Positions 31,700 through 40,236 are shown, counted from the first letter of the stretch. The stretch: DNA of 42,255 nt from Treponema sp. UBA4692 (GCA_002404895.1 DHKO01000044.1:1-42255); one strand, 5' to 3'. Made by a program: numbers and translations. Notes: generated from the letters alone by a model not told the origin.

Positions 31700-32924
31700 T
31701 TAAAATTTCCACAACTTTCTGAAAAACAATTTCCAGCTTTTGAGGCTTTAAAATATAGCTTTTCGCGCCGAGCCGCAAAGTCTGCATTATGTATTCTTTT
31801 TGCGTTATCTGCGAATAGACAATCACATCGAGCGAGATATTTTTGTCGATAAGCGTCTTTAAAATCTGGAAGCCGTTAATTCCAGGAAGATAAATTTCCA
31901 TAATCGCAATGTCATATTTTTTCTGAGAAAGCGACTGCACAAACTGAGTTCCGTTCTGAAAAACCGAAATCTCATTTGAAATGCTTTGAAGAACGTTCAA
32001 AAGCGACTGGCAAACCGCAGGGTCGGAGTCAACAACCGCGATTTTCGCGCTCATTTTTTTCTTTTCTTTCTCAGATTCGCTGTCGGCTGAAAAACGCATT
32101 TCAATCGTGCTTGAAGAAACATCTTTTTCAGGAACAAGAAGCGTGTCGGCAATCACATCCTGCGCATCGGCAGTAACATTTCCCTCAACAAGAGAATTCA
32201 GGACATTTGAAAGATTCTCCACAACTTCAATTCCGTTAAGCTCGGTGTGTCCCTCAATAAATTCCTTTGTGATTGAGTCAAGCGACAAGACTTTTATGTT
32301 TTTTTTCAGAATTCGGTTGTCCGAAGTTACACTTTCAAAAAGATACTCAAGATTGTAGCCGTCAACAAAGCTCAGGCTAAGCGAAGTGAGCATCAAAATG
32401 ACTGTCGGCATTGCAAGATGGTTTTTCTCGATGATGTCAGAAAGCCGGTATTTGAGCATCGCGATTTTCTCGTGATTCAAGCCGAGCGCAATCTCAATGA
32501 AAATAATATTTTTGCTAAGATGAATGTCGAGAATGCATGGCGTGTCGTCAACCGCAAAAGGCATCCGCAAAACGCGCCCGATTGACTCAAAAAAAATGTC
32601 GAATTTTATCGGCTTCGCAAAATATTTTATCACGCCGTACTGCGCCAAGTCCGCAACTTCCTCTTTTTCGAGAACCGGGCCGCACATTATAATCGGGATT
32701 TTCTTGCCGTTCACATCATTTTTCTTTTTTGAAAGAAATTCAAAAAGGTCCTCAACGCTTTTTTCAACATTTAAGATAATCAAGTCCGGAAGAATCGAAA
32801 ACGTCCGTGCAACTGCGTCGCGCTGGCTGTCGGCAGTCTCAACGGCAACTTTTTCAGCGGAAAGCTTTTCTGTAAGAAATTCACGCAGCATCGCAGGCGC
32901 ATCAATAATCAAAACGTTTTTCAT
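31689..32924 (-). CDS. REC-STAS-like-REC protein with two degenerate receivers
   Basis: 411 residues, soluble. REC1 (1-120) starts VLIIDAP, so one residue of the acidic pair is lost, and Asn 52 (ILNV) stands where the phospho-acceptor Asp should be; KP is kept. The middle part (about 130-250) follows the STAS pattern: NIIFIEIALGLNHEKIAML, then a hydrophobic strand with SFVDGYNLEYLFES. REC2 starts IAVVDSD and has Glu 343 (IMEIYLPGINGF) instead of Asp; Ser and KP are kept. Neither receiver can be phosphorylated in the usual way. AAGGAAG lies before the ATG. It heads the operon with the hybrid kinase, so it may act as a constant or ligand-driven regulator of that kinase. Confidence 0.9.
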   Translation of the reverse strand: MKNVLIIDAPAMLREFLTEKLSAEKVAVETADSQRDAVARTFSILPDLIILNVEKSVEDLFEFLSKKKNDVNGKKIPIIMCGPVLEKEEVADLAQYGVIKYFAKPIKFDIFFESIGRVLRMPFAVDDTPCILDIHLSKNIIFIEIALGLNHEKIAMLKYRLSDIIEKNHLAMPTVILMLTSLSLSFVDGYNLEYLFESVTSDNRILKKNIKVLSLDSITKEFIEGHTELNGIEVVENLSNVLNSLVEGNVTADAQDVIADTLLVPEKDVSSSTIEMRFSADSESEKEKKKMSAKIAVVDSDPAVCQSLLNVLQSISNEISVFQNGTQFVQSLSQKKYDIAIMEIYLPGINGFQILKTLIDKNISLDVIVYSQITQKEYIMQTLRLGAKSYILKPQKLEIVFQKVVEILNAK

Positions 32925-33248
32925 TTTAAACTTCCTTAATTTGACTATCGGCTAAAATTAAATGGAAATTCAATTATAAATCCAAAATCTCCAAAACTTA
33001 TATCTTGTTCAGAATAATTTATAAGAACAGAAATTCCAAAAACAAGAAATTGTTACGCAAAACACGAGATTTCAGCGTCATTCTGAAGCGATGAACTTTC
33101 AGCCACAAAAAAATTTTCACGTCTTTCCAAACGCGCAAACAAAATATGAACTTCCGATGTCATTTCGAACGTGCTAAATATGCAGTTTCAAATCATTCCG
33201 AATTCATTTCGGAACCTAAAAATTAAAAAAACTTAAAACACGCGGCAA
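32925..33248. other. Gap of about 320 bases with ATTCCGAA-type repeats, no gene
   Basis: AT-rich stretch with short motifs related to the ATTCCGAA..TTCGGAA family (33194-33216, and TCATTCTGAAG near 33080). A 12-base match to the palindrome region before moxR (TAAATATGCAG) lies at 33175-33185 and may be chance. No coding signal seen. Confidence 0.45.
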
Positions 33249-33277
33249 TTTCAACAAAGAGAATTTTGTGATAAAAT
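33249..33277 (+). promoter_or_regulatory. Promoter of the DJ-1/PfpI gene
   Basis: TTTCAA, 17-base spacer, TAAAAT; a short leader holds CGAGG before the ATG at 33298. Confidence 0.45.
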
Positions 33278-33297
33278 CCAAAATCACGAGGTCTGAT

Positions 33298-33921
33298 ATG
33301 AAAACTGTTGTATTTTTAGCTCCGGGATTCGAGGAGATTGAGGCTTTGACCGTTGTGGATTATCTTCGCCGCGCAGGAGAAAACGTGGTAACGGTGAGCG
33401 TTCCGACAGACGGAAATGGAAAATCCAATGCGGTTGTTACAGGAAGCCACAAAATTCCGGTTGTTGCAGACCGTTCTTTTCAGGATTTTACAAGCGGGCT
33501 TGGAGATTCAGTTCCAGACGCGGTTTATTTTCCGGGCGGAATGCCGGGAGCTTCCAATCTTGCGGCAAACCAGTTTTTGTTCAATCTCATAATCAAAATG
33601 GAGCGGAAAGGAAAGCTTATCGCAGCGATTTGCGCAGCTCCGGCAGTTGTTCTTGCTCCAACAGGAATTCTTTCAAACAGGCGATGGACTTGCTATCCGG
33701 GAATGGAAGAAAATCTCGCCGAATACTGCGGAAGCGAAATCAAGGCGCAGGAACTTACTGAAAACAGCCATCATATCTCAAACGTTCCGTTCGTTCTTGA
33801 CAATAACGTTTTGACAGGGCGCGGGCCTGGAACTGCCGAGCAGTTTGCAATGAAATTTGTGGAGATTTTAGCCGGCGAAGCCATCGCGGAAAAAATTCAT
33901 GAAACAAGCTGCCAGAGGTAA
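33298..33921 (+). CDS. DJ-1/PfpI-family protein
   Basis: 207 residues. KTVVFLAPGFEEIEALTVVDYLRRAG with the conserved Glu, FPGGMPGASNL and IAAICAAPAVVLAP with the reactive Cys are the DJ-1/YajL signatures; the family includes cysteine-based stress proteins that act on glyoxal adducts or as chaperones. The ATG at 33298 follows CGAGG. A GTG 30 bases earlier overlaps the promoter and is unlikely. Single-gene unit. The exact activity cannot be read. Confidence 0.93.
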   Translation: MKTVVFLAPGFEEIEALTVVDYLRRAGENVVTVSVPTDGNGKSNAVVTGSHKIPVVADRSFQDFTSGLGDSVPDAVYFPGGMPGASNLAANQFLFNLIIKMERKGKLIAAICAAPAVVLAPTGILSNRRWTCYPGMEENLAEYCGSEIKAQELTENSHHISNVPFVLDNNVLTGRGPGTAEQFAMKFVEILAGEAIAEKIHETSCQR

Positions 33922-33955
33922 AATTTCCAAATTTTCTGCAACTTTTTCTGAAGTA

Positions 33956-33985
33956 TTGAGTTTTAATATTTATGAATGATAAACT
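33956..33985 (+). promoter_or_regulatory. Promoter of the TPR lipoprotein gene, leaderless arrangement
   Basis: TTGAGT, 18-base spacer, TAAACT, then 7 bases to the ATG at 33993. No Shine-Dalgarno precedes that ATG. Confidence 0.5.
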
Positions 33986-33992
33986 AGTTGCT

Positions 33993-34391
33993 ATGAAAAA
34001 AATCACAATTGTTTCTACAGTTCTTGCAATTTCGTTTGCTTTTCTTGCTTCCTGCGCTTCAACTCAGGTCGAAATTCCAGAAGAGCTTACGGCTCAGGAA
34101 CTGATTCAAAAAGGTCAGGACAGATTCGAGTCAAAAGATTATAAGAACGCGCTCAGATATTACAATGCGGTTACAGAAAGATACGCGGACTCGCTTCCTG
34201 TTTACGTTGAGGCAAGCTACGAAATCGGGCATATTTATATGAAGCAAAAAAAATACGAGCAGGCGTCGGCTGTTTTCAACGAGATTATCGGCCTTTACTC
34301 AAAAACAAGCCCTGGCGAAGTTCCGGGAGCATACGAAAAGCTTTCAAAGCTCGAGCTTGCAAAAATTCCGCAGGTGGACGAGACAAAATAA
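33993..34391 (+). CDS. Small TPR-like lipoprotein
   Basis: 132 residues from the ATG at 33993. Lipobox FLASC with acylated Cys 21. After the signal, two helix-turn-helix repeats of TPR kind (LIQKGQDRFESKDYKNALRYY; YEIGHIYMKQKKYEQASAVFNEII), reminiscent of short BamD-like outer membrane lipoproteins. An ATG 21 bases upstream is in frame but lies between the proposed -35 and -10, so the inner start is preferred. Partners are unknown. Confidence 0.82.
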   Translation: MKKITIVSTVLAISFAFLASCASTQVEIPEELTAQELIQKGQDRFESKDYKNALRYYNAVTERYADSLPVYVEASYEIGHIYMKQKKYEQASAVFNEIIGLYSKTSPGEVPGAYEKLSKLELAKIPQVDETK

Positions 34392-34419
34392 ATTTTTTAT
34401 TTTTAGATTCAGCGATTGC

Positions 34420-34463
34420 AATCCGTCTTTTTGAAATATTTTCGAAAAGGCGGATTTTTTTTA
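34420..34463 (+). terminator. Strong intrinsic terminator of the TPR lipoprotein gene
   Basis: Stem of 17 bp with two wobbles (AATCCGTCTTTTTGAAA with TTTCGAAAAGGCGGATT), three-base loop, then a T-run. Confidence 0.85.
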
Positions 34464-34498
34464 TCAGATTGAAAATCGGACATTTCGTGCAGGAATCG

Positions 34499-34686
34499 CG
34501 TCATTCAGAATTTTAATCGAACAAGAAATCCGTCATTCCGAACCTGATTCGGAATCTGCATTTTAAATCAAATCGAACAGAAAATTCGTCATTCCGAACT
34601 TGATTCGGAATCTTCTTTTTCACAGACGCTGAGTCAAATCGAACAAAAATCTGCTCAATTTTGGAATCTTCTTTTTCACATCTGTT
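34499..34686. repeat. Degenerate tandem array of ATTCCGAA..TTCGGAATC repeats
   Basis: The units GTCATTCCGAACCTGATTCG and GTCATTCCGAACTTGATTCG, each with an ATCGAACA- spacer, recur with a spacing of about 56-65 bases; a weaker copy precedes and a truncated one follows. The core is an inverted repeat (ATTCCGAA/TTCGGAAT). The gap 34392-34727 otherwise holds only the terminator. Confidence 0.7.
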
Positions 34687-34727
34687 GAAACAAACTCAAT
34701 GCAAAGTTCGAATTTCTCTTGGCAAAT

Positions 34728-36182
34728 CTATTTTTTATCCGCAGCCGTTGATGTCTTGTCAGGCACGATAATCGCGTCAATTGTGATATTTCTTTTTTGC
34801 GCCATTCCAGAAACAAGGTCTTTTGAGATTTTCCCAAATCCGCGCGGACGAGGATGAGGCTCGGCATCTCCAATCAGAATGATTTTTCTTTGAGCATCCT
34901 GCCGCCATTTGTAATAATACATCGACGCGTAAAGAGCTTCATAAACCGCCTCTGGAATATCTCCGCCCTCTTTTCCGATAATTTTCACGCCCAGAAGATT
35001 TTTGCTGAACGAGTCAAAATCATCTGTAAAATCAAAACGCTTCACAGGAAGATTCATATAATTGTAAGAATCTCCGTAATCGCGGTACAGAAGAAGAGCG
35101 AGCCGCAAATTCCCGAACGATTTGATTTTCTCGCGAAGAGATGGAAGCCAGACAGTTTTCAGCTGCTGCATATCATCTTTCATCGAGCCGGTCGTGTCGA
35201 TTGCAAAAACAACGTCAACTTTTTCTTTCGGAGAAATTTCATCAAGAGATTTCATGATGTCGTCAGGAAGAGACTTCGGACCTTTTGAAAAAATCATTTT
35301 TCCGCCGCCAAATTCCGCAATCTCCTTGAATTTTTCTGCGGCAACGGAATTGTACTCATCTGTCAAGACAACTTCTTTTTCGTCATCAGAATCGGAATTT
35401 TCATTTTTCGGATTTTCGGCTTTCGGATTTTCTTTCACTTCAGGCGTTTTTGGAGATTCCGCTTCTTTTTTTACTTCTGGAAGATTAGATTTTTTTTCGT
35501 TTTCAAAATATTCAAGAACCTTCGGCTCTGAAACAGGTTCGTTTTTTAAAATCTCGTTCTCTTTCGTTTTTTCGCTTTCCAAAGCCGTTTTTTGAACATT
35601 TTCCTTTGAAACAGGCTTTCTAAAATCAAACATAAAAGGATTGTCCGCGTAATCGCCCGTGTAGTCGCCGTATTTTTTTTCAAACGCGCGGATATTTATA
35701 AAAGTTCCCTTTCCGATTTTAACAGTTCCGTTCCGGCTCCACGGATAGCCGTAAGCAAGCTGGCGCGGAACAAAAATGTGAAAAGCCGTTCCAAAAATCT
35801 CGTCGGCTTCTGGCGTTGAATCAATCAGGCTGAATTTTGAATATTTTGAATCAAGAATTTTTCCATTTAAATATCTTATCTCGTCGCCGTTTATCGTGTT
35901 GTATTCTTCCGCGCGGTAAGCGTAGCTGTCAGCCTTGCCTTCAGGGTCTTTTGTCGTTTCGGTGAGCATTACAGACTCGATTTCAGGCTTTTTCCTGATA
36001 AAAAGATGATAGCCGCCAAGCGGGGAAAATTCGTCTGTCTTGTCCTGAACAATCCGAACGTCATCAGAAATAATCAAAAGTCCTTTTTTTTGGTCAGACC
36101 TCTCTGGAATCTGAGGATTTTGAGAAAAAAGCGCGTTAAAACAAAAAAATGCGAAAAAAATAGAAACAAGATATTTTTTCAT
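34728..36182 (-). CDS. Periplasmic von Willebrand A protein of unknown role
   Basis: 484 residues. Signal peptide (KKYLVSIFFAFFCFNALFS). An N-terminal domain of about 190 residues with no known motif; then a Lys/Glu/Pro/Asn-rich linker (about 200-280); then a vWA domain with MIDAS DTTGSM and a later GDAEPHPRPRG segment. The vWA domain probably binds a metal-dependent protein ligand in the periplasm. No family named. The start ATG has AAAG close by but a poor Shine-Dalgarno. Divergent from the gene at 36297. Confidence 0.82.
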   Translation of the reverse strand: MKKYLVSIFFAFFCFNALFSQNPQIPERSDQKKGLLIISDDVRIVQDKTDEFSPLGGYHLFIRKKPEIESVMLTETTKDPEGKADSYAYRAEEYNTINGDEIRYLNGKILDSKYSKFSLIDSTPEADEIFGTAFHIFVPRQLAYGYPWSRNGTVKIGKGTFINIRAFEKKYGDYTGDYADNPFMFDFRKPVSKENVQKTALESEKTKENEILKNEPVSEPKVLEYFENEKKSNLPEVKKEAESPKTPEVKENPKAENPKNENSDSDDEKEVVLTDEYNSVAAEKFKEIAEFGGGKMIFSKGPKSLPDDIMKSLDEISPKEKVDVVFAIDTTGSMKDDMQQLKTVWLPSLREKIKSFGNLRLALLLYRDYGDSYNYMNLPVKRFDFTDDFDSFSKNLLGVKIIGKEGGDIPEAVYEALYASMYYYKWRQDAQRKIILIGDAEPHPRPRGFGKISKDLVSGMAQKRNITIDAIIVPDKTSTAADKK

Positions 36183-36222
36183 AGCTTTAAAATCGGCTTA
36201 AAAATTTAAATTTATAAGTTAA

Positions 36223-36250
36223 TTGATTTTACATTGAACTGTGATATAAT
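36223..36250 (+). promoter_or_regulatory. Promoter of the 36.3-kb gene
   Basis: TTGATT, 16-base spacer, perfect TATAAT; leader of about 40 bases. An AGGAGA motif in the leader has no start codon at proper distance. Confidence 0.55.
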
Positions 36251-36296
36251 TTTTAGGAGAAATTTAGAAAACTAAAATATAAAAACGGAACACAAA

Positions 36297-37403
36297 ATGA
36301 GCAACGAGGATTTCACAACGGTAGACATCAGCGAATTTTTTGACAAGTCAGAACAAAGCTCTAATGATGATTTTGACACTGGAATTGTTGTGTTCACAGA
36401 AAAGCAGCTTTCTCTCGTGCAGGAGCTGCGCGCAAAGCTCGAAGAAAACGACCCTGAGCATTTCGCTCTTCTAAACAAGCAGGTAAAAAGACTAAAGGAA
36501 CTCAATGCGGCAATCGCGAATTTTCCTTCGCTTCTTGAACGCTCAAACCTCACAGTTGGCTCAAGAACGCCGCAGTCGCTGATTGAGTCGCTTATAAACA
36601 GCTCGCGCGAGGGCGACACAATGCTTCAGCTGCCTTCAAAAGCGACTTTGGGAAAAGGATTTTTGGTTTCAAAGCTTCACACTTTCGCTTCCTTTGAAAA
36701 ACTCTCGAAACTTGCGAACTGCGATGCAAAGCTCACAAAAGAGCTCCATATGGAAACTGTCTCGATGATGTTTCTTCTTCTTGCCGAAGATGTCTATATC
36801 AATCTGATTCATGACACATCGCTCACAATGGATTCAAGGCGGCAGCTTGCGCTTTCGCTGCTTCTTCTCTGGGAGCACCGCGCCGACCAGAACATTTCGG
36901 ACATCTCGCCGGTTTTGCAGTCTGTCTGGATGGCGCGCACAAGGCTTGCCCCGGCTTTCGGCACAATGATGGGAACAAGCGAGCTTATAATGATTTCTTT
37001 TCAGCTTGACGAGCAATGGAGCGAATTTATCAAGACAAAACTTGGAACTCCAGATGTGAACATGGCGATGGAAGAATTCTTGTTCGGAATTTCTTACGAG
37101 CAAATCTCGAAACTGAAAAATATGCTCCGCGAGCGCGGAATTTCCGCAATCGGACGCGATGAAGTCTCGGCTTTTCTCGGTGAAGATGTCAAAACGAACA
37201 TGAGCGAGGATTACCGCGATTTTTACCAGCAGTACACGCTCCGCCGCGACAATGCACGCGCAAGAAAACGCTTGAATATTCCAGGCCCGCAAAAAACGCT
37301 GGAAGACCACTTTATCAGCTTTGTAATGGAAAGAAACTGCAAAAAACAGGAACAGGACCTTGAAAAGGAGCTGGTTCTTTCATCAAAATCATCTGAATCC
37401 TGA
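36297..37403 (+). CDS. Cytoplasmic alpha-helical protein of unknown function
   Basis: 368 residues, no signal peptide or membrane segment. The first 30 residues are acidic. The rest is mostly helical with Leu- and Met-rich amphipathic stretches (ETVSMMFLLLAEDVYINLI; RRQLALSLLLLWEHR) and a basic segment near the C-terminus (RRDNARARKRLNIPG). I recognise no domain. It lies just upstream of the PilZ and TPR genes, and similar gene order may hold in other treponemes; a role in motility or c-di-GMP signalling would be speculation. CGGAA precedes the ATG by about 8 bases. Confidence 0.75.
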   Translation: MSNEDFTTVDISEFFDKSEQSSNDDFDTGIVVFTEKQLSLVQELRAKLEENDPEHFALLNKQVKRLKELNAAIANFPSLLERSNLTVGSRTPQSLIESLINSSREGDTMLQLPSKATLGKGFLVSKLHTFASFEKLSKLANCDAKLTKELHMETVSMMFLLLAEDVYINLIHDTSLTMDSRRQLALSLLLLWEHRADQNISDISPVLQSVWMARTRLAPAFGTMMGTSELIMISFQLDEQWSEFIKTKLGTPDVNMAMEEFLFGISYEQISKLKNMLRERGISAIGRDEVSAFLGEDVKTNMSEDYRDFYQQYTLRRDNARARKRLNIPGPQKTLEDHFISFVMERNCKKQEQDLEKELVLSSKSSES

Positions 37404-37436
37404 TTCTCATAAAAATTTCTCAACTTTTCTCGGCGT

Positions 37437-37465
37437 TTGACGATAGGCACTTATTAGGATATTAT
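37437..37465 (+). promoter_or_regulatory. Promoter of the PilZ gene, leaderless arrangement
   Basis: TTGACG, 17-base spacer, TATTAT, then 7 bases to the ATG at 37473. AGGA lies 14 bases before the ATG, too far for a good ribosome site. The best-supported leaderless case in the window. Confidence 0.6.
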
Positions 37466-37472
37466 TAAAGCT

Positions 37473-38399
37473 ATGGGTATTGCTACAAGCCAACAGCTTA
37501 CGAGATATTACGACCAGTATCGCGACACAGAAATCACTTTTACAAAAGACATTATCCGCGCGCTTGGACTTGATCCTCGGCAGATTTATATAAAGTGCAA
37601 CGGCGGTCAATGGCCTTGCATTATAAATTCAACTTCTTTTCAGCTGGCAAGAATCATAGTCGGAACTAAAGGCGGAGCTTTTTCCGCGCTCGCAAAAGAC
37701 AATCCAGCTGTAAATATCCGTTTTTGCTTCACCGAAATCGAAAATGAGACAATAACGTTCTTAGTTTCAGGAAAAGTCGCAAAAATTCAGCCTTACATGA
37801 ATTCAAAAGAGCTTGTTGTCGTGACGATTCAGTTTACACAGCGGCCGCCGGACGACTTGATTGAGATTGTCGGAAGGCTTCTGGAAGCAAACGCGAACGC
37901 AGTCAGAAGACGCGAAGAACGAATTGTGATAAACGATGACAGCAAGCGAAAACTCGACCTTGTGCGCGAGGAATGTATCGTTGTGATTCAAGGCGTTCCG
38001 CGCCATTGCGTTCTGCGCGATGTCTCGTTTCTCGGAGCGAAAATTCTGCTTATCGGGCTTTCACAGTTTCTTGCGAATAAAGAGGCGATTTTAAAGCTTG
38101 AATTCGACGAACCCTCGGAAGTTTTGCAGATAAAAGGAACGATTGTCTCCGCCGACCTTATTCAGGGAAGAAAAGACATTTGCGCAGCGAGCATAAAATT
38201 CGATGAGGCGCAAGTTCCGCTTTCTTACAAGCTCCATCTGAACAATTATCTTACTCAGGTTAGGAAAACCCAGCTTTCAGCTTCTGACCAGATTGCCCAG
38301 CAAAGAGCGGCTCAGCAGGCGGCAATGGCAAAGGAAAATAAGTCGCAAGCGCAAGCCGCACAAAACAAGCAGGCTTCCGAGCCAGCGCAGCAGCAATAA
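37473..38399 (+). CDS. PilZ-domain c-di-GMP receptor, PlzA-like
   Basis: 308 residues. Residues 1-135 resemble the N-terminal (PilZN3-like) domain of spirochaete PlzA proteins: EITFTKDIIRALGLDPRQIY and a following beta-rich part. The PilZ domain carries the c-di-GMP motifs R-x3-R (R146, R150) and D-x-S-x-x-G (D183, S185, G188). The last 40 residues are Gln/Ala-rich and disordered. Spirochaete PilZ receptors of this kind affect motility and host interaction. The start is close to a strong promoter. The next gene follows 16 bases after the stop, suggesting an operon. Confidence 0.9.
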   Translation: MGIATSQQLTRYYDQYRDTEITFTKDIIRALGLDPRQIYIKCNGGQWPCIINSTSFQLARIIVGTKGGAFSALAKDNPAVNIRFCFTEIENETITFLVSGKVAKIQPYMNSKELVVVTIQFTQRPPDDLIEIVGRLLEANANAVRRREERIVINDDSKRKLDLVREECIVVIQGVPRHCVLRDVSFLGAKILLIGLSQFLANKEAILKLEFDEPSEVLQIKGTIVSADLIQGRKDICAASIKFDEAQVPLSYKLHLNNYLTQVRKTQLSASDQIAQQRAAQQAAMAKENKSQAQAAQNKQASEPAQQQ

Positions 38400-38415
38400 A
38401 TCAAAAGGAACAAAA

Positions 38416-39561
38416 ATGAACCCTTCATCACCATTGGACTCGATATATTTTATAAATTTGCCGGAAGACTTCAAACTTTCATCAGCGGCACTTCAGATTG
38501 ACCCGACAATTCCGCTTCCAGCGCAGAAAAAGGACAAGGACTCGCCGGGAACTTTCAACATGAAAGAAATCACAAGCGAGCAGATTCTCGCCGGTCTCGT
38601 TACGATTATGGCTTACGACCCGCACAACAAAGACATTCTTTATTACCGCTCGATTTTAAAGCAGGCCCGTCCGAATCTAAAAAAAGAAATGACAGAAGCC
38701 GCAATCCTAAAGGCGAAAAACGAGGACTGGGACTTGGCGGAAGAGCTTTTTCAGGCTTTGCGCGGCTTCGATCCGGAAGATATGGTTACAGTCCTGAACA
38801 CGGCGCTTTTCTTTGACCAGCGCGCAGATTCCTACAGACGCTCAGGCTTGATTGACGACGCAAACGCATACGATGAAGACGCTCTGAACTATTACAAAGA
38901 AGCGATGGACGCAGAACCGCCGCTTCCAGACGCATTTTTCAACGCTGGATTTTATTATCTTAAAAAACACAGCTACGGAGACGCAAAAGACGCGTTTGAA
39001 ACTTATCTTGCCCTCACCTGCGACATCAAAGACGAGGAGATGGGCGAGAACGGAATTTACAAGAAAAACCGCGCCCAGGAAATTTTGGACAACATTGCAA
39101 ACAGAAATATGGAAGATGATCACTTCAAAGCCGCTTTCGATTTCATAAACAACGGCGAAGAAGAAAAAGGCCTCGATGAAATCCGCTTGTTCATTGAAAA
39201 AAATCCGTCGGTCTGGAACGCGTGGTTTATGCTCGGCTGGGGACTTAGAAAGCTCGGCCGCTACGAAGATGCAAAAACCGCATTCAACAAGGCTCTTACG
39301 CTTGAAGGCGGCGAGACAAGCGACACTTACAACGAGCTTGCAATCTGCATGCTTGAGACAGGCAATTTGAGCGAAGCGAAAAAACTTCTTCAAAAAGCGC
39401 TTTCAAAAGACAGCGACAATACAAAAATAATTTCAAATCTTGGATATTTGGCGCTGAAAGAGGGAAATCCGGCGGAAGCCGCAAGCTATTTCCAGACAGT
39501 TCTTGAAATTGACCCGAGCGACAAAATCGCGGCGGCGGAACTGAAAAAGCTCGATGTCTAA
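38416..39561 (+). CDS. TPR-repeat protein
   Basis: 381 residues, cytoplasmic. AAGGA lies 7 bases before the ATG at 38416; an earlier in-frame ATG at 38293 sits inside the PilZ gene and is rejected. The first 60 residues are a leader region without motif. At least four TPR-like units are visible (WDLAEELFQALRGFDPED; YEDAKTAFNKALTLEG; LSEAKKLLQKALSKDSDN; PAEAASYFQTVLEIDPSD). The protein should serve as a scaffold. Partner unknown; the PilZ protein encoded just upstream is a natural candidate. Confidence 0.9.
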   Translation: MNPSSPLDSIYFINLPEDFKLSSAALQIDPTIPLPAQKKDKDSPGTFNMKEITSEQILAGLVTIMAYDPHNKDILYYRSILKQARPNLKKEMTEAAILKAKNEDWDLAEELFQALRGFDPEDMVTVLNTALFFDQRADSYRRSGLIDDANAYDEDALNYYKEAMDAEPPLPDAFFNAGFYYLKKHSYGDAKDAFETYLALTCDIKDEEMGENGIYKKNRAQEILDNIANRNMEDDHFKAAFDFINNGEEEKGLDEIRLFIEKNPSVWNAWFMLGWGLRKLGRYEDAKTAFNKALTLEGGETSDTYNELAICMLETGNLSEAKKLLQKALSKDSDNTKIISNLGYLALKEGNPAEAASYFQTVLEIDPSDKIAAAELKKLDV

Positions 39562-39620
39562 AGATTTCGAATCCAAAGATTCTGAATCTAAGATTTTTTG
39601 AATCTAAAGATTTTTGAAAA
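39558..39620. repeat. Degenerate 15-18-base tandem repeat at the TPR gene stop
   Basis: Four imperfect copies of TCTAAAGATTTTTGAA-like units; the first covers the stop codon. A similar AAGATTTTTAAGATT texture occurs after polA at 3375-3400. Confidence 0.45.
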
Positions 39621-39638
39621 GCAAAATTGCGTAAAAAA

Positions 39639-39672
39639 CGGCGGTTCAAGTTTGTTGGCCGCCGATTTTTTT
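39639..39672. terminator. Bidirectional terminator
   Basis: CGGCGG pairs with CCGCCG; TTTTTTT follows on the plus strand and TTTTTT on the minus strand. It lies between convergent genes. Confidence 0.8.
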
Positions 39673-39687
39673 ATTAAAAATCAAAAT

Positions 39688-40236
39688 TTAGAAATTCAGC
39701 TTCAGAAAGTCGCCTTTCTTGACTCCTGCTTTTTCAAACCAGCCCTGCGGAACTTCAAGCGCGTATCTCACGCTTACGGTGCTTACGATTGTAGCTTCCG
39801 AATACGGGGTCATATCAAAAATGTCGCGGATTTGCCCTTTATAGTCGATATACGCGATTGAAAGCGGATGCGGCGTGTTTTTCATCCAGAAGCTCAAAAT
39901 CTGGTCGTTCTCAAAAACAAACAGCATGCCGGTTCCGTCCGGAATATTTTTTCTGAACATGAATCCGCGGTTTCGCTCATCCTCTTTTTCCGCAATCTCC
40001 GCCTTGACCTCAACAAAAGCTCCGTCTCCCTTTTCAATCGCAAGATTTTTCACAGGAAGAGATTTCGCCGAGCATGAAGCCAAAATAAAAACCGAAAAAA
40101 GAATCAAAAAAGAAAAACGCGCAAAAAACTTTCGGGAAATTCCGATTCCGCCCCGAAAATCCGCAAAAAATCCATTCAAAAACTTCAAAAAGAAATCAAA
40201 ACAGATTTTTTCCCGGAAAAGTTTATCAAAGCTCAT
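39688..40236 (-). CDS. DUF192-family lipoprotein
   Basis: 182 residues. An unusually long N-terminal region precedes the membrane core and lipobox (ILASC, Cys about 55). The DUF192 domain follows: RNRGFMFRKNIPDGTGMLFVF, LSFWMKNTPHPLSIAYID and FEKAGVKKGDFLKLNF are its signatures. The family is small, periplasmic and of unknown function. The start is supported by GGGAGGA 8 bases upstream, inside the end of the preceding gene, with an 11-base overlap; a shorter start further in cannot be excluded. Confidence 0.88.
   Translation of the reverse strand: MSFDKLFREKICFDFFLKFLNGFFADFRGGIGISRKFFARFSFLILFSVFILASCSAKSLPVKNLAIEKGDGAFVEVKAEIAEKEDERNRGFMFRKNIPDGTGMLFVFENDQILSFWMKNTPHPLSIAYIDYKGQIRDIFDMTPYSEATIVSTVSVRYALEVPQGWFEKAGVKKGDFLKLNF

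Noticed and set aside
34499..34686. CRISPR array
   Set aside because: Only about four degenerate copies, spacers resemble each other, and no cas genes are present.
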